Positions 1 through 13,337 of a stretch of DNA of 64,000 bases are shown here, piece after piece (position 1 is the stretch's first letter; each line of letters starts with the position of its first letter). Source of the stretch: Acanthochromis polyacanthus. Its lineage: Eukaryota; Chordata; Actinopteri; Pomacentridae. Below the pieces are notes generated by a model, which was not told where the DNA came from, did not search any database, and saw only the letters and a program-made list of their open reading frames with translations. The stretch is from assembly GCF_021347895.1 (NCBI RefSeq), contig NC_067123.1:3612149-3676148 (forward strand). The letters are read 5' to 3'. Made by a program: the position numbers and the translations under genes.

Positions 1-807
1 GAAGAGCCTCGGGTTTGTTCCCGGGGCTGGAGGGCCGGGGCCGAGCAACGGGGAAACAATAGCAGCCATGGAGGAGAGCTGTGGGACACAAACACGGGAG
101 ATATCCTTGAACCCCGGCAGGAATGTCGATGCAGACCAAGACGCCCACCGAAAGCTGAAAGAAAGCCTCCCTCTGTCCGTCACATGTGCAGGAGATGTCC
201 ACAGGAGGCTTTTTTTTTACAGAGTTCAGTTACAACAGTTTTTATGACTTCTGCAACCTCCAAGAGCAAACACAGACACAAACATGAGCTGGGGAGGTTC
301 CTAGAGTTAGCTGGGCGAAGAATTTAGTTTCTCATTAAACTTTTCAGGCACAAAAGAGTCACCAAAACCCAAAACGCAAGCCTGGAGCCTGCTGTTCAGC
401 CTGCACACATTAAACCACCACCCCTTTGTATAGTCTTTAGTTCTATAGTGATGGACACCTCATCATCATGTGCTGTCTTAATTCCGAACGGTGGCCACCA
501 TAGATGGCTATGGCTAGAACTATGACAACAAGTGAACACTAAGTAAGCTGTAGTAGTAGGATCATGATGGTGATCCTACTACAAATCCACCTCATGAATT
601 TTTAAAGAAATCAGAAATGATACAATGGCTGAGCAGCCTTGGCGGAGTACTGTGCTCTCTGAGTGTTTTTCTTGTTCCAAAATGTGATTATTAGTTTTCA
701 CTGTTTTACTGTATCTTAATGAGCTAAAAAATATAAATATTTCACAGATATTTGCTGTTATTTTCACAGTTTTACAGTTTTTGAAAGTTCCCATGTTTAA
801 CTTTTTT
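1..807. other. Intergenic stretch with no supported gene
   Basis: No exon with paired splice signals and no recognisable protein was found. The first 120 bases are GC-rich and could belong to an upstream transcript, but nothing identifies one. Around 520-665 lies a copy of an interspersed repeat that recurs inverted at 26760-26900; both share a GAGCAGCCTTGG core followed by a GCTCTCT motif. Confidence 0.5.
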
Positions 808-2070
808 TTAGCACCCTCACTGCCAGATTTTCATCATTCTGATATGATTTTTGATAAAATGACATACAAGGAAATACAACAAAAAGAGATACGACATGAG
901 ACAAGATTAAAGATGATGAGATGAGATATGATACAATATGGTCAGATTGGATGGGATGAAATAAGATAAGACATAACACGACATGATAACATGAGATATG
1001 ATGAGATGAGATATGATATGATATGATGAGATGAGATATGATACAATATGATGAGATGAAAAAAGATGATACAATATGATATGAGATGATATGGCACAAT
1101 AGCATGAGATACGATTAGATGTGATACAGTGTAAGATGAGAGATTATTTTGTCGTATCATCTCATATTGTACCTCATCTCAACTTACCACATTGCATCTT
1201 ATTGCATCTTATCATATCTCAACTCATCATATCTCGTTTTATCATATTGTATCTCATCTTGTAATTGTATCTTATTGTATCTTAACTGATCATATTGTAT
1301 TGTATTGTATTATATCTCATCTCAACCAATCATATTGTATCTTATCTCATCACATCTCATCTGATTTTATTGTATCTCATCTCATTGTATCTCATCATAT
1401 CACATCTCATTTTATCATACTGTATCTTATCTGATCATATTGTATCTCATCTTATCATATTGTATCTCATTTTATCATATTGTATCTTATATCTTAACGC
1501 ATCATATCATATGATATCTCATCTCAACAAATCTCATGTTGTGCCATATCATATCATCTCATATCATATCTCATCCTATCATATCTTATCTTATTTGAAA
1601 AAGTCTCATTCCATCTCATCATATTGGATCATATCGCATTTTATCATACCATATCTCATTCACTGTATTTCATGTTATCATGTTGTGTCTTGTTGTGTCA
1701 TGTCGTATTGTATTTTATCATGTCATATCCTATATCATCTCTTCTCATCATACCATATCATATCTTGCTTTGTTGTGTCATATCTCATTGTTTCATATCT
1801 CATCGTATGCCATTTTATCATATCGTATCATACCTTATCTCATTGTATCACATCGTATCTGATCTCATCATAATGTAAGTTATCTTATCGTATCACATCT
1901 CAGCTAGCCTAGTCTCATTTTGCTGTATTGTATCCCATCTCATCTTATTTCATCTTATCACTTGAGATGAGATACAATGGGATGCGATGAGCTAAAATAC
2001 CTTATGATACAATGAGACATTTATAGCATATTTACTGGCACCCTTGGTGCCAGAGTTTCACCATTCTTAT
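808..2070. repeat. Strand-switching satellite of TATCTCATC-type units
   Basis: From about 850 to 1145 the + strand is purine-rich and repeats a degenerate GATGAGATACAATATG unit. Near 1150 it flips, and 1155-1960 repeats the reverse complement (CATATTGTATCTCATC). A short block at 1960-2010 flips back. Long ORFs here translate as Ser/His/Ile/Tyr repeats and are not genes. A related sentence of sequence containing GCACCC and ATTCTT flanks the array on both sides (about 810-840 and 2035-2070) in direct orientation. Confidence 0.85.
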
Positions 2071-3009
2071 TTAGAAAAATCTGCTATTTGTTTGAAAATG
2101 ACACCTTTGTGCAATAGCACTCATGTTGTTCGGTTTGAGCTTTTCAGCAGCAATTCAGCTTCAGCTTTCTAACAGCAGCAATCTCTGCAGGACTTTCATC
2201 TACTTACACCTAATTTAGTTCAAGTGCAGTACAGGAGATTTCAGTCGACCAGCAGAAATGAGTCAAACTCCTCCTTCACTTGGAGCAGATCAAGGTAAAA
2301 ACAGAGCAGATTCAGTCTCATGTATACGTCGTTGCTCAGAGTGAAGAGTCTTTGTGATGGTGTGTGTTGGCTCACCCTCGATGACCTCTTCAGCTCCATC
2401 TGATGCCTACAGATGACAACATAGTGGCTGATGTCAGGCCAAATGAAGCCTCTTCACTTCCTGCTTTCAAAGAAACAGCATCTGATTGTGTCTGTGATGA
2501 ACAAAGAGCCACAATTTAAAGTTAACACTAGAAAGCACGGTGCTGATCCTTTAGTTTGAACTGACAGAATCAGAATTAAAACTCGCTTCTTTCTTCCTCG
2601 CATGGATTCCTTTGGCCGGTAAACAACTCGATGCAAATGTGCCGGTGGTTTGAAGCCAATGATTCCATCAACATTTGGCAGAAGCTGCAGCTCCGAGCTC
2701 GAGCATAAAGCCAGCATTTGTTTAGCATCTCAACAATATGATGCTCTCTTGTTTCAAACTCAGGCCTGGAGGATATTTCAGAGCCGCTGCTGCTGTAATA
2801 ACAGGAGAGAAACGACACTGTTTATCTGTCTTCATGAAGTTTCACCACACCTTCAGATATCTGGAATTAAAGCATGAAATGCTACAAATGGATGTAATTT
2901 CAGGTGTTTTTGGATGTTCGACTGCAGACAGTCAGCAGGTTCTTTAAAGTATAGCATGTTATTTCTTGTTGTTTTTTGGGGAGTTTTTATTTAAATTATA
3001 GTAAAATAT
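2071..3009. other. Intergenic stretch, no supported gene
   Basis: Mostly unique-looking sequence. ORFs at 2454-2947 lack recognisable domains and overlap on both strands, so I do not call them. A possible 24-nt exon with splice-like flanks on the - strand (2376-2399) is discussed as a weak finding. Confidence 0.4.
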
Positions 3010-3412
3010 TTCATATTTCATAAGATGGCATACAATATGATAAAATGAGATACAATATGATAAAATGACATATGTTGAGTTGAGATACGATACAATAAAA
3101 TGAGATACAATGATATGAGATACAATATGAGATACAATGAGATGAGATACGATATTATAAGATGAGACGAGATTAGAGAAGATATGATATGATGAGATAT
3201 AATATGAGACAATACGACACAATAACATGAGATAAGATACAGTGTAAGATGAGATTAGATGAGATACGATACAATACAATATGATCAGTTAAATAAGACA
3301 CAATATGAAAAGATGACATATGATGAGTTGAGACATGATACGATGAGATGAAATATGATGGCATGAGATATGATGAGATGAGATAGATACGATAAAATAA
3401 GATGAGATAAGC
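3010..3412. repeat. Second block of GATGAGATACAATATG satellite
   Basis: Degenerate repeats in the same orientation as 850-1145, including GATAAAATGAGATACAA variants. It ends at about 3413 in a sequence resembling a fish LINE 3' tail (GATAAGCCTTTATTAATCCC), so part of this repeat may have grown from a retrotransposon tail. That origin is inferred. Confidence 0.75.
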
Positions 3413-4087
3413 CTTTATTAATCCCAAACTGAGGGCATTTGAATTGTTACAGCAGCAAAGATAGTGCAAATTTTTAAGTAATGAAGTAAAAACTAAAAAC
3501 TTAACCAGAATATACAAAAGCACTAGTTCTAAAATAACATTACTGCACATATCAGTGGTGTTGCATGGATTTTTGATGACCAGAATTACTAAAAAGAGTA
3601 CTATTATTGGTGTTGCACAAGGGTTTTTAAAGTGCAAAATATATGAACTCTCTGATGATGTTGTCACAGCAGGACACACTTCAGCCTCATTGTTTCTGTC
3701 ATAATACAGATTTAACAGATTTGTGCTGAGATGGTTTCAGAGCTGCCACCTGCTGTTTTATTCATTGTAACACAGAAAAACAGCATTCTGCTGTTTGAAC
3801 GATGTCGTTATTTTAGATGAAATTACATTCAGAAGGTTCTTACACTGTGTAGATCTGGAAAATATATATTAAAACAACAGAGAGGATAGCAGACAATAAA
3901 CCAAAATATCATAAAATATAACTTTAAAATGACTCTGCTTCATTTTCTGAATACTGAATTATGGCAGAGAAACATTCAAGTTAGGATGTCATTTGTAATT
4001 CCTAGTTCCTCCCTTTTGTCTGCTTCCCTCCTCTTTTGATTGTCCTGATACCTTTCACCTGTCTCATTTGGTTCTCAGGGTACACTT
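3413..4087. other. Probable LINE 3' tail remnant and unique sequence
   Basis: The motif CCTTTATTAATCCCAAACTG at 3413 resembles the tails of L2/RTE-type fish LINEs. The rest shows no gene or clear repeat. Confidence 0.3.
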
Positions 4088-4811
4088 ACTATCACTACTA
4101 CTACTACTGCGATGACTACAACTACTTCAACTATGACTACTACTACTACAACTACAACTACTTCAACTATGACTACTACTACGAGTGCAACTACTACTAC
4201 GATGACAACTACTTCTGATACAACTACTCTGACTATTTCTACTACGACTACTATGATTTATCTACGTATACTTATCTACTGCTACTGCTACTACTCCGAC
4301 TACTTCTACTATGACTACTACAATGACTACTACTGCGATTACTACTTTGACAACACCTACTTCTACTACGACTACTGCACTATGACTACTAGCATTATTA
4401 CTACTATGAGTACAACTATAACAACTACTTCTACTGTGACTATGATGACTACCACTACTTCTGCTACAACCATGTTGACTACTTCTACTCCGACTACTAC
4501 TACTATGACAACTACTCCTATGACTACTACTATGAGTACCATTACTACTGCTATGACTACTATGACTAATTCTACAATGACTAGTATGAATACACCTACC
4601 ACTACTATGACTACTTCTACTATGACTACTACTCCTAGTACAAATACTACGACTACCTCTACTACAACTACTATTACAACTACAACTACTTCTGCTAAAA
4701 CTACTACAGCTACTTCTACTATGAGTGCGATGACTACAACTACTTCTGCTACGACTACTTCTACTACAACTAGTACAACAATGACTACTACTACTGCGAC
4801 TACTTTTACTA
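4088..4811. repeat. Degenerate CTA/ACT trinucleotide array (left part)
   Basis: More than 700 bases of CTACTACGACTACT-type trinucleotide repeats. All frames stay open for long stretches, giving Thr-, Ser- or Val-rich false ORFs. The array is interrupted by a Tc1 element at 4812-6440 and resumes at 6443. Confidence 0.9.
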
Positions 4812-6440
<1,629 letters not shown>

Positions 6441-6442
6441 TA

Positions 6443-6565
6443 TGACTGCTACTAATATGAATACTTCTACTACTACTACGACTACTATGACTGACTATGA
6501 CTACTACTACTACGACTATTTTTACTATGACTGCTACAACTACTACTACGACTACTACTAATGCA
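6443..6565. repeat. CTA/ACT trinucleotide array (right part)
   Basis: Continuation of the array at 4088-4811 beyond the transposon, with CTACTACTACGACTA units. Decayed AAATAAACTAAGAA repeats follow at 6575-6710. Confidence 0.85.
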
Positions 6566-7290
6566 ATAGTTACTTAAATAAACTGAGAACTATTTAAATA
6601 AACTAAGAAGTATTTAACTAAAGTAAGAATTAGATAACTAAACTGAGAACCAGTTGAATAAAATAAGAATTAACAAAATAAACTAAGTGCTTGATAACTA
6701 AACTAACCAGACTGACTTCAGGCTGTAAAGAGCAGCAGCCCTGTTATCTTCCTGTATTATTTACTGCACATCTGGTCTTATTTTAGCCTCCTCTGTCACC
6801 TTCACTACCGATTCTCTGTGTTTACATTTAGAGCCAGTGTGTTTGAGAATGATGTGTTCCTGTTTCTCTTTAATACTTTGCTCCCTGCAGCGTGTTGCAT
6901 GTTCAGTAAGCTGTGTGGAAATGAACACGTCACGCTGACCGAGTTAACAGCGTTAATCTGCATCTGTGTCAGTGGCGAGAAAAAGCAGCTCTACGACGTA
7001 TTAAAGGAAAAAAAACAACATTCAGGGTCTTTTGAAAGTGGATTCTCTAGGTTTGTGGAAGTCTACTGAAGGAAAAAAAACATTTCCCTCAGAAACAGTT
7101 CTTGATCTGGTGGATGGATGATGGACGTAGAGAACACGTCTTTAAAAGTCTCACAGACATGATTACTGGGGCCTAAATCTGAGCTCTGAACTACTAAACC
7201 AGATGTTTTATCTGCTAGATCTCCATGGTAACAGATGCTGCACAGCCAACGTGCTCAGAGTTTTATTACCTGCTGATAACCTGATGATCA
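6566..7290. other. Intergenic stretch, no supported gene
   Basis: 6575-6710 is a short degenerate tandem of TAAATAAACTGAGAACTA-like units. The 83-codon ORF at 6818-7069 has no recognisable domain. At 7211-7235 there is a lone copy of the unit that forms the 31-bp minisatellite at 28146-29262 (CTAGATCTCCATGGTAAC). Confidence 0.45.
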
Positions 7291-7296
7291 CCATTG

Positions 7297-7342
<46 letters not shown>

Positions 7343-7466
7343 TAGCAACATTACTCAAAAACAGACAAACGGATTTGGATGAAATTTCCAGTGAAGGTCA
7401 GAAATGACACAAGGACCAAGTGATTAGATTTTTGGCAGTGATGTAGCTTATAGTCTGGATTCACAG
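7291..7466 (+). repeat. (TGTC)n-headed interspersed repeat
   Basis: TGTC tetranucleotides at 7298-7341 are followed by TTAGCAACATTACTCAAAAA and a conserved body ending near GTCTGGATTCACAG. The same module is inverted at 26928-27096, where the tetranucleotide reads GACA. A diverged relative forms the arms of the foldback repeat at 11160-11440. This is a dispersed fish repeat whose class I cannot fix. Confidence 0.75.
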
Positions 7467-7856
7467 ATTTGGTAAATAAAATGACAAAAACGATGCACAA
7501 AATGACTAATAAAGCAAAGTACAAAATGACAAAAATGAGACAAAAAACACAAACGAGACAAAAGGGAAACACAAAATGACAAAAACAAGAAACAAAACAA
7601 CAAAAGTCACACAAAAAGACAAAAACAGCTAAAACAAGACAATATTACAGAAATGAGACAAAATGACAAAAACATTAGACAAATGACACGAAACAAAACA
7701 AAAAAGATAAAAAATTCAACAATAAAGTTCAAAAGCGACAAAAAAAATAGACAAATGACAAAAACATGAGAAAAACTATGAAAAAATGACAGAAAAAAAC
7801 AAGACAAAATATTACAAAAATGAGACACAAAACAACAAAAGAACAAAGAACAATCT
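7466..7856. repeat. AAAATGACAAAAACGAGAC-type low-complexity array
   Basis: A degenerate tandem of ACAAAATGACAAAAACAAGAC units. Similar arrays recur in prep introns at 37010-38090 and 40270-41600. Confidence 0.8.
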
Positions 7857-7970
7857 GGTATTTTACTTTATGATCAGAGCAATTTGTCATGGTCTGGAAA
7901 TGATTTAATTGTATAGTTTTACTAATTTACAATCTCCAGTTAATGTCTTCTCTGGAATTTTTACACTTTG

Positions 7971-8034
7971 AGGGCCGGATTGGACCCTCTGGAGGACCGC
8001 TTTTGGCCCACGGGCCTCATGTTGGACACCCCTG
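7971..8034. mobile_element. Terminus of a hAT-like non-autonomous element
   Basis: Read on the - strand it begins CAGGGGTGTCCAACATG and continues with GGCCCGTGGGCCAAAAG, a terminus widespread in fish genomes. I do not see the other end clearly. Assignment rests on remembered family appearance. Confidence 0.45.
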
Positions 8035-8900
8035 GTCTAGAAGGTCAAATAAACCCGGAGCAGGTCGGTAAAACTTTCCTCACATCAGATCAGAACCCTC
8101 ATATCTCCTCAGTGTGGGTTAAATGACAAGCTGTGTTGGTTGAACATTAATCTGTGCTTGAAAAGACGTTTTCTCTGACTGACGTTTTCACTCTGCAGTA
8201 AGTTGAGGTAAACCTCAACGGCTCCCTCTGCTGCTGGTGTCAGGAACGGTTCTGTTCAGGAAGGTTTCATTTAACCCTGAGATGCATCGGTGGCTCTTGT
8301 TCTGTCAATACCTTTGTAATGAAAAGTTTCTACTATTTCATTTCCCAGCTACTAATGAAAAACATATTTTGATGTCATTCCATTTCAGTTTTTAAGTTAA
8401 CTTTTATACTTTTACAGAAATTCTAATATTAGTATTGCCATCCCAAACTCTTTATCACTGATTATATCACACAAAAAGTGATTCAAATTTGGAGGAAAAG
8501 AGCAGAAAAATGTCAACAAAATGGACTTTGAAATTCTTCTATTGCTGTTCTGTGCAAAATTCTTCTTTTTCAATAATTAAAATTTGCTATAAAGGGAAAC
8601 ATAAGCATATTTCAAAAAGGAGCACATTCAAAAATATAAAACAAACAATAATACAAATGATTATTCTGAACCAAAATGTCAGAAAAAACACACTGATTCT
8701 CATAGAGGTAGTTTTTGATCCATTTATGTAAGAGTGTCGGGTAAAATCACTATTTTTGTACGTTCTTTGTCAGATGAAAGAAACACATTTTTGAGGCATT
8801 AAAAATACTCAAAATGTATGAAAATTTGCACACCCATCAGGATCTATGTTGTTGTGATTTCTGATCATCCATAACTAAAAAACAAATGCTGCATTTCTGA
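8035..8900. other. Intergenic stretch, no supported gene
   Basis: No exon-like segments or clear repeats. The 80-codon ORF at 8489-8731 is AT-rich and has no recognisable domain. Confidence 0.4.
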
Positions 8901-8904
8901 CATA

Positions 8905-9036
8905 TGGGGGAATGAGCAGCCTTGGAGGAGGACTGCGCTCTCTCAGTGCTTGTGATGTGTTTTTTTGTGCACCCTATGCACTGCACTTTGTTGTTGTTCT
9001 CATACAATGACAATAAAGCCTTTCTGATTCTGATAA
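8905..9036 (+). repeat. Interspersed repeat ending in a LINE-like tail
   Basis: Contains GAGCAGCCTTGGAGGAGGAC, shared with 630-650 and inverted at 26790-26800. The 3' end reads ATGACAATAAAGCCTTTCTG followed by ATTCTGAT, typical of L2-like retrotransposon tails. Confidence 0.5.
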
Positions 9037-10090
9037 TACCTCATTTATTACCTCATTACTGGGAAACCTGCTCATTTTCTTGTTTTCTCCAAAGACAATA
9101 GTTGATTTATTCTTACAGCATCCACCGGAGAGGAAAACAATGTGTGTAATAAAAGAAAAAGCCTTTTCTTTTTTCAGAAAGTTTGGCTTCCAGACCCTGA
9201 GGATTTAGACAAACTGACTTTTGGTGACATTATCGTCCTCCTGCATCTCCCAGATGGGTAAACAAACATCATTATCTGAGCACAGAAAGAAACAAACACC
9301 GTCATCTGTCAAATGCAAATGGAAACCTGTGGCTGGCAGCTGTTGAAGCAGGTGAAGGAGAGTCCATTCTGAATCACTGGGGTGGATGGACTGTTGCCGT
9401 GGTCTCCTCCTGGTAACAACAGACCTGGAGCTGAAGGTTCCACCACCTGGGAGCAGCGGCAGCACAAAGCAGCTTATCTGTTCACGACTCCAATAAAAAG
9501 AAAATGACAGCAGGGAGATGGCGCGGCGATATGAGATCAGGGAATCACCAGGAGATAGAGCAGGGGACGATCCTGATTTAAAACAAACACAATCAAACAT
9601 TTGCTAAATCTGACAATCTATCCGTAGATCTCTGGAGAGGAGAAATTCCATGATAAAACCATTACATCAGATAGAACAGCCTTCAATACACAGTAAACAT
9701 GGTGCATCTAATGAGACGTTTAAAAGATGATTTGTAAAACTTTTGGAGGGTTTTTGTCTTCAGCGACTGCTACCACTATTGCAATTACAACACCTACTAC
9801 TTCTACTATGACTAATTCTACGACTACTTGTATTATGATTGCTGCTACAATGGCTACAGCTGTGATGAGGAGGAAGGAAGGGAGCAAATTAACTCAAAAT
9901 GTTAACTGTACTGTTATTAGTCTATGCACATTAGATCATTAGTAACATTAAATATAACATAAGACAAGTTTATCAATAGGCGCTTCCTCAGTCTTTCTGA
10001 GAGTTTCCTGCTAGCCTACATACTACAGTATTATTTTAAAAAATACAGTAATAATAGTACTAGTAAAATAAAATTCCTGAAATTATGACT
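9037..10090. other. Intergenic stretch, no supported gene
   Basis: The 131-codon ORF at 9205-9600 (- strand) has no recognisable domain or flanking splice signals that convinced me. A short ACT-trinucleotide cluster lies at 9765-9850. Confidence 0.4.
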
Positions 10091-10890
10091 TTTTAGTTTT
10101 GGTGTGCCACCCCAAGATTTTAAGTGGCCCCACCTGGCCACCCCTATGAAAAACTTCTGCAGGTGCCACTGCTGGAAAGAAGGGAGGAAGGAAGGAAGGA
10201 AGGAAGGAAGGAAGGAAGGCTGGAAAGGAGGAAGGAAGGAAGGAAAGAAGGAAGGAAGGAAGGAAGGAAGGCTGGAAAGGAGGAAGGAAGGAAGGAAAGA
10301 AGGAAGGAAGGAAGGAAGGAAGGAAGGAAGGAAGGAAGGAAGGAAGGAAGGAAGGAAGGAAGGAAGGAAGGAAGGAAGGAAGGCTGGTTGCTGTAGCAGC
10401 ACCTTTTAAAGCATGTCATGACGAACATTACTTCTCCCCTTCTTTTTACAAAAGAAATGATGACTTACTCATAGTCCTCTGTTCAGATCGGTGCTGCGGA
10501 TTGATGAGGATTGTCAGTTTGCAACCTACTCAGAACCAGTGGAATGAATGAGTGATTGACATCACTGTTAGACAATGAGCCAATCAAGGGGGAAGGAACC
10601 GTCTTTGTAGCCTCCGACTGGCTAAGTGTGTACAGTCTGAACCTTGTCCTTGCTGCTGTGTGAGCTTAACCAGCAATCCATGTTTATGACTGGCCAGTGG
10701 GGTGGCCAGCAGATTTGTAGGGGGGGCCACCCCAGGCCACCGCGTGGTGGCGCCATTGCTTTCCAGCCTTCCTTCCTTCCTCAGTTCCATCCTTACTTCC
10801 TCCATTCCATCCTTCCTTCCTTCCTTCCTTCCTTCCTTCCTTCCTTCCTTCCTTCCTTCCTTCCTTCCTTCCTTCCTTCCCTACATAATT
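10091..10890. repeat. GGAA array and opposing TTCC array with shared flanks
   Basis: 10168-10384 is built of GGAA/GAAG tetranucleotides with periodic GGCTGGAAAGGA interruptions. 10766-10880 is the complementary TTCC/CCTT array. Each is preceded by a GC-rich segment with GGTGGCCA/CCACCCC and GCCACTGC or GCCATTGC, which resembles non-autonomous hAT termini. The long open frames here are repeat artefacts. Confidence 0.8.
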
Positions 10891-11044
10891 CCATAATGTC
10901 ATAGTTTTAATATCTTCAGTGAGAATCTGCAATGGAATAGTCATTAAAAGAGACGACATTGTTGACTGGTAGTGTACACAAAAGAGTTTTATTCAGTCAC
11001 ATATTTTGGTTTTAAGTTCTTATAAAGGCAAAATAACTAGAAAA

Positions 11045-11100
11045 GCACTCGGAGAGCGCATACCTCCGCCATGCCGTGTGTCTGTTTGTTTGTCTGTCCA

Positions 11101-11156
<56 letters not shown>

Positions 11157-11503
11157 TGTTTGTCTGTTAACAGCATAACTCAAAAGTCATGGACGGATTT
11201 TCTCCCAATTTTTACAGGATGTCTGGAAGAGCAAGAGTAAGAATCGATTAGATTTTGGAGGTGATATGAATCACCGTCTGGATCCAGGAATTTTTTGAAG
11301 GTCGAAGGACAATTGAGAGATGGCCACCTCCCAAATCTAATCGATTCTTACTCTTGCTCTTTCGGACATCCTGTAAAAATTTGGTGAAAATCCGTCCATG
11401 ACTTTTTGAGTTATGCTGTTAACAGACAAACAGACACACACACACACAGACAGACAGACAAACAAACTACGGTGATTACATAACCTCCTGGCAGAGGTAA
11501 TAA
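11045..11503. repeat. Foldback repeat with (TG)n and about 100-bp inverted arms
   Basis: Arms at about 11160-11265 and 11322-11440 are reverse complements (left GTTAACAGCATAACTCAAAA, right TTTTTGAGTTATGCTGTTAA). A loop of about 55 bp lies between them. A (TG)n run covers 11103-11154. The left edge contains GCACTCGGAGAGCGCATACC, a common fish repeat end. It looks like a miniature foldback element; the class is unknown. Confidence 0.75.
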
Positions 11504-11612
11504 TTCTCTGTACTCACACTGTCGTAAATACATTTTCTTCTCAGATTAAGTCTTCTGTCCCAGTTTTAGGTTCCAATCAGTGAAAAATACACACCGTTAA
11601 AAATAATAGTTG

Positions 11613-12292
11613 CAGCAGTCTCACGAATAAAAAACAGAAGAGTCTTGGAGCATTCTTCAGATTCAAAAATAAAAAGTGTTTATTCCATTGTGCACAAGGT
11701 CCAAACACCGATGAGACGCCCCGGGACGATCTGACTCTGCCCTCTGATGCCCGGTCTTTTATACTGTTTTGCTCTGGTGTGTGTAGTTCTCTATACCTCA
11801 AGGCCATCCTTTTCTTATCATAAAACTCGTAAATCTGTCACTATTACCTTCTCTACTCCTTTGTTAAGGGTGTCTTAAATGCTGGTAACTGCTGGGTACT
11901 CTCAAGTGTTGTTCTGAGGGGATTCCTCTTGTCCTGGCTCCCTGCCCCTCCAATCATTATCCTCTGCAACTTTATGGAAGATACATTTAGGACAACAACA
12001 GGTGTTATTACGTTAATGTCCGGGCATCTCATCCCTCTATGAACACAGAAGTTCTACAAACATGAACCTCCCTGACCTTGAGCGCTTCGGCTTCCCTGTG
12101 GCAGCCTCAGCTGTTGGCCGTGTGCCCAGACTGCCTGTTCATACACACATAATGCAGTCAGCATTCTGCTCTGCACACACATACTGCTTTTCTCAGGCGT
12201 GTGCGGCCTTTGACACTTCTAACCTTATACCTGAAGGTTTTATGCTTTATTTGACACAACAACACCAACAAAAAACACAGCATCCCTGAGGA
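11613..12292 (-). mobile_element. Probable LTR remnant
   Basis: Read on the - strand there is a TATA box (TATAAAA at 11757-11763) and, about 80 bp downstream, an AATAAA signal (11679-11684) followed by a T-rich stretch. This is the promoter-plus-polyadenylation layout of a long terminal repeat. I cannot fix the TG/CA ends or a target duplication, so the limits are approximate. It could instead be a small non-coding transcription unit. Confidence 0.35.
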
Positions 12293-13292
12293 AAATGTCC
12301 TTTTGTGTGTTTGTAAAATGTGGCTGCAGATGCATTCATTCTGCCAGTTAAGGTCATTTACAGGAACCCACAGCTCCCTGATGGAAAGGTTGATCCCGTT
12401 ACACACATAATAAACTGGTGAAATGGAAAACAAATCCACCCAGGTAGCACGCTGTTTTAAATTGGATTTATATGTTTGTACAAATACTGATTTTGAAGCT
12501 GACTGATGGAGAAATGTGAGTTTTTTAGGCTGACAGATGACCATTCTTCTTGGCTTCTGAGTGACAGAAACGACGGATAACATCTCGGCTGACGGAGTAA
12601 AGAGTCGCCATGGAAACTTCAGGCTGCTTCAGGACACGATCTAAGAAAGCAATTACCAAACAACCGCCGAGCTCCCGAAAGTACAGTGCAGGTGATACAG
12701 CGAGCGTTATTAATGCAGAGAAAAGGCAGAAACACTCGACTGTCTTCATCTTCATCGCTGTCTTCATCATCTCAGTCCTCAGATTTGGAGCTTCTATGGA
12801 ACCATCACCAGAAAAGCAACAACAACAGCCTCGGTTCTGTTCAACCAGCTGAGGACAGGAAGATAAAATCAGCTGCAGCTCTCAGGTTACATAGAATCTG
12901 CATCATCCTTCCTCATTTCCAGATGGCAGATTGGGGATAAGAGGCTGCAGGAGGACAGATCGATAGCAGAAGATGATCGGTCTGTTGGTCTCCACTCAGA
13001 AAGAGAAAAGATTCTTCAGGATGATTAAAGAACACATTAAAAGCTGCACGTTCATGAAGTTAGAGGACATTTACAGTCAGAAATGTCTATTAATAATGCA
13101 TCTGAATTTAAATGGGGCAGCTGTACGAAATATAAACAATAAAAAATAAAAAAATAAATTTGACTTGCTGTGTCTTTAAAAGGAATTCACTATAGTGGGA
13201 TTTTCTTAACTATTTTTCAATCCTCAATATGCAGAGTTTTTTTCAAAATAATGTCTGAAATGTTTAAAATGTGAATATTTTTGTTGCTTCAC
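12293..13292. other. Intergenic stretch, no supported gene
   Basis: Several 70-140 codon ORFs overlap on both strands and none resembles a known family. An X-box-like sequence GTCGCCATGGAAAC occurs at 12604-12617. Confidence 0.4.
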
Positions 13293-13337
13293 ACGTGATG
13301 CTGCCACCACCATGCGTCACATCATGATGCTGCCACC
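13293..13337. repeat. Minisatellite with ATGCTGCCACCACC units (left remnant)
   Basis: One to two units of the array at 15049-15500, separated from it by a hAT-like insertion. The 8 bases CTGCCACC (13330-13337) are the left target duplication. Confidence 0.85.

Noticed and set aside
797..1878. ORFs of 60-192 codons rich in Ser, His, Ile and Tyr
   Set aside because: They are translations of the TATCTCATC satellite and are open in several frames on both strands.
9205..9600. 131-codon - strand ORF
   Set aside because: No recognisable domain, no convincing splice context and no codon-level sign of conservation.
10031..10959. Overlapping ORFs of Phe-Leu-Pro-Ser and Lys-Glu-Gly-Arg repeats
   Set aside because: Direct translations of the GGAA/TTCC tetranucleotide arrays.
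12062..12852. Cluster of 75-141 codon ORFs on both strands
   Set aside because: Mutually overlapping, unrecognised, and partly inside an LTR-like segment.
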